Position numbers and translations under genes: made by a program
Notes under the pieces: model-generated
The model's database searches: none
What the model was told of the DNA's origin: nothing
Seen by the model: only the letters and a program-made list of their open reading frames with translations
Source of the DNA: JAVBNF01 sp031551725
Lineage (GTDB): Bacteria; Bacteroidota; Bacteroidia; Bacteroidales; P3
DNA: 64,000 bases
NCBI GenBank assembly: GCA_031551725.1
Contig: JAVBNF010000010.1
Location: 29,507 to 93,506 of the forward strand
Direction: 5' to 3'
Shown here: piece by piece, positions 61,213 to 64,000 of the stretch
Layout: each line of letters starts with the position of its first letter
Position numbering within the stretch: the stretch's first letter is position 1

Positions 61213-61683
61213 ATGAAAAAAATCTGGTGTACATTGTTAATTCTGTTTGCAGGCAATGTATTTGCGCAAACACAATCGTATTTCTCAACAAAAAACTCCT
61301 TATACATAAGTATCTATCATTCCGGAAGCATGGCCGGAGAGTATTATACAATTGACCGTATCAAACAGATCGACCATTTCGTTTTTCCCGATACCTATTA
61401 TATAGAAAATTTTGCGGAAGAGAATCATCGTTTACTTGTTTATGATTCTGTGAGCAACCAACTTTTGTTTTCAGCACCTTTATCGGCACCTGTGTTTGAT
61501 AATTATCTGAAAACAGAAGAGGCTCAATCTGCTTGTGGCAATTTTGAAGAATTTTTCGTGTTGCCGTTGCCGGAAAAGACTATAAAAATGGTGTTTGAAT
61601 CCAAAAGACCCGAAAATCCCGACACATTTACCACCATTTTTGCCACTTTTTTGAATCCTAAAACTGCATATATTGCAAAATAG
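61213..61683 (+). CDS. Small secreted protein of unknown function
   Basis: This 156-residue protein has a clear signal peptide (MKKIWCTLLILFAGNVFAQ). The mature part is beta-rich and aromatic (SLYISIYHSGSMAGEYYTIDRIKQIDHFVFPDTYYIENFAEE) with a single Cys in QSACGNFEEFF. I recognise no family. It lies between the M28 peptidase gene and the 23S rRNA gene. Confidence 0.75.
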   Translation: MKKIWCTLLILFAGNVFAQTQSYFSTKNSLYISIYHSGSMAGEYYTIDRIKQIDHFVFPDTYYIENFAEENHRLLVYDSVSNQLLFSAPLSAPVFDNYLKTEEAQSACGNFEEFFVLPLPEKTIKMVFESKRPENPDTFTTIFATFLNPKTAYIAK

Positions 61684-62001
61684 GCGGTTAATAACAGGAA
61701 AAAACGCGCTAAGAATAAAAATTATTTGCTTGAAAATCACAAAGTAGTAAAAAAGTTTAAAAAAAAGTTAGAAAAAGTTTTGGTAATTAATAAAAAAGTT
61801 GTAATTTTGCAATCCCAAAACGCGGGGGTGAAAGTTTGGCTTCGCGTAGGGGTGTGAAAAAGATGGATAATAAATAGAGGTATTTATTTTTCAACGTAGG
61901 AAAGCCGAGCAGTGATGCTTGGATTCCCAAAGAGTTCATTGACATATTAGAAGAAAGTGTAACAAGTATAGTACGCTCTAACTTTAGGGTTAGACGTAGG
62001 A
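61684..62001 (+). other. 23S rRNA leader without a 16S gene
   Basis: This 318-base stretch carries a full Bacteroidetes promoter at 61779-61809, then a leader containing AAAGAGTTCATTGACATATT near 61939-61958, a sequence that normally lies just before the 23S gene in Bacteroidetes rRNA operons. ACGTAGGAAAG occurs twice. No 16S sequence and no spacer tRNA are present. Confidence 0.75.
61779..61809 (+). promoter_or_regulatory. Promoter of the 23S rRNA gene
   Basis: TTTG at 61779-61782 and TAATTTTG at 61802-61809 are spaced by 19 bases. This lies about 190 bases before the mature 23S 5' end. Confidence 0.7.

Positions 62002-64000
<1,999 letters not shown>

Overview
The window comes from a member of the Bacteroidota, most likely a Bacteroidales relative of the Porphyromonadaceae/Dysgonomonadaceae/Paludibacteraceae group. 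The evidence is the gene order porU-porV-ispF of the type IX secretion system (T9SS), two T9SS cargo proteins with C-terminal sorting domains, a Mfa/Fim-type fimbrial locus with DUF3575 and DUF3868 partners, a Rho factor with a long charged N-terminal insertion, many small lipoproteins, and promoters of the Bacteroidetes type (TTTG, about 19-20 bases, TAnnTTTG) in front of the tRNA, rho and rRNA genes. The DNA is AT-rich. No lineage can be fixed more closely without a 16S or marker-gene search.

Layout. 1-1.5 kb: orphan AAA/DUF234 ATPase. 1.6-6.7 kb (minus): porU, porV, ispF. 6.7-7.6 kb: an intergenic region with two related structured RNAs, each with its own promoter and terminator-like rod. 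7.6-9.6 kb: a compact AT-rich operon that is the most unusual part of the window. It encodes a 48-residue Asp/Tyr-rich peptide, a radical SAM/SPASM maturase and an AbiGi-family protein whose start overlaps the maturase stop. 9.7-22.2 kb: two successive cassettes, each a giant leucine-rich-repeat T9SS cargo followed by an outer-membrane beta-barrel gene. 22.3-33.5 kb: mostly housekeeping genes (phosphodiesterase, DUF4293, rho, YggS, DUF4294, DUF177-rpmF-plsX-fabH, M20 peptidase, a second radical SAM protein, NA37 nucleoid protein) with a 29-copy 8-bp tandem repeat. 33.5-36.5 kb: tRNA-His, tRNA-Lys and tRNA-Ala with small accessory genes (cupin DUF985, msrA, Imm-5-like, SRPBCC). 36.6-44.0 kb: MarC and a six-gene fimbrial operon. 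44.1-55 kb: HI0933-type flavoprotein, TonB receptor plus His-rich membrane protein, MmcQ, methyltransferase, ECF sigma factor, a second His-rich membrane protein, CNNM/CorC transporter, DUF1254 lipoprotein, SDR, and a nitroreductase/flavin reductase group. 56.1-57.4 kb: a complete IS4-type insertion sequence. 57.5-61.7 kb: dut, flippase, mgsA, M28 peptidase, a small secreted protein. From about 62.0 kb to the end: the first ~2 kb of a 23S rRNA gene with its own promoter and no 16S gene upstream.

How it fits together. PorU and PorV would process and anchor T9SS cargo, and the two LRR giants are such cargo. Surface variation is suggested by a G9 tract and by near-identical 69-bp repeats in the first cargo gene. 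The fimbrial operon and TonB receptor add further surface functions. The peptide/radical SAM/AbiGi operon looks like a RiPP biosynthetic unit tied to an abortive-infection-type protein, and may be controlled by a structured RNA leader that ends in a terminator just before the peptide start. Dispersed palindromes (GTAG-headed REPs, a MITE-like 135-bp element and its relatives) are scattered between genes, and one REP sits in frame inside a cargo gene.
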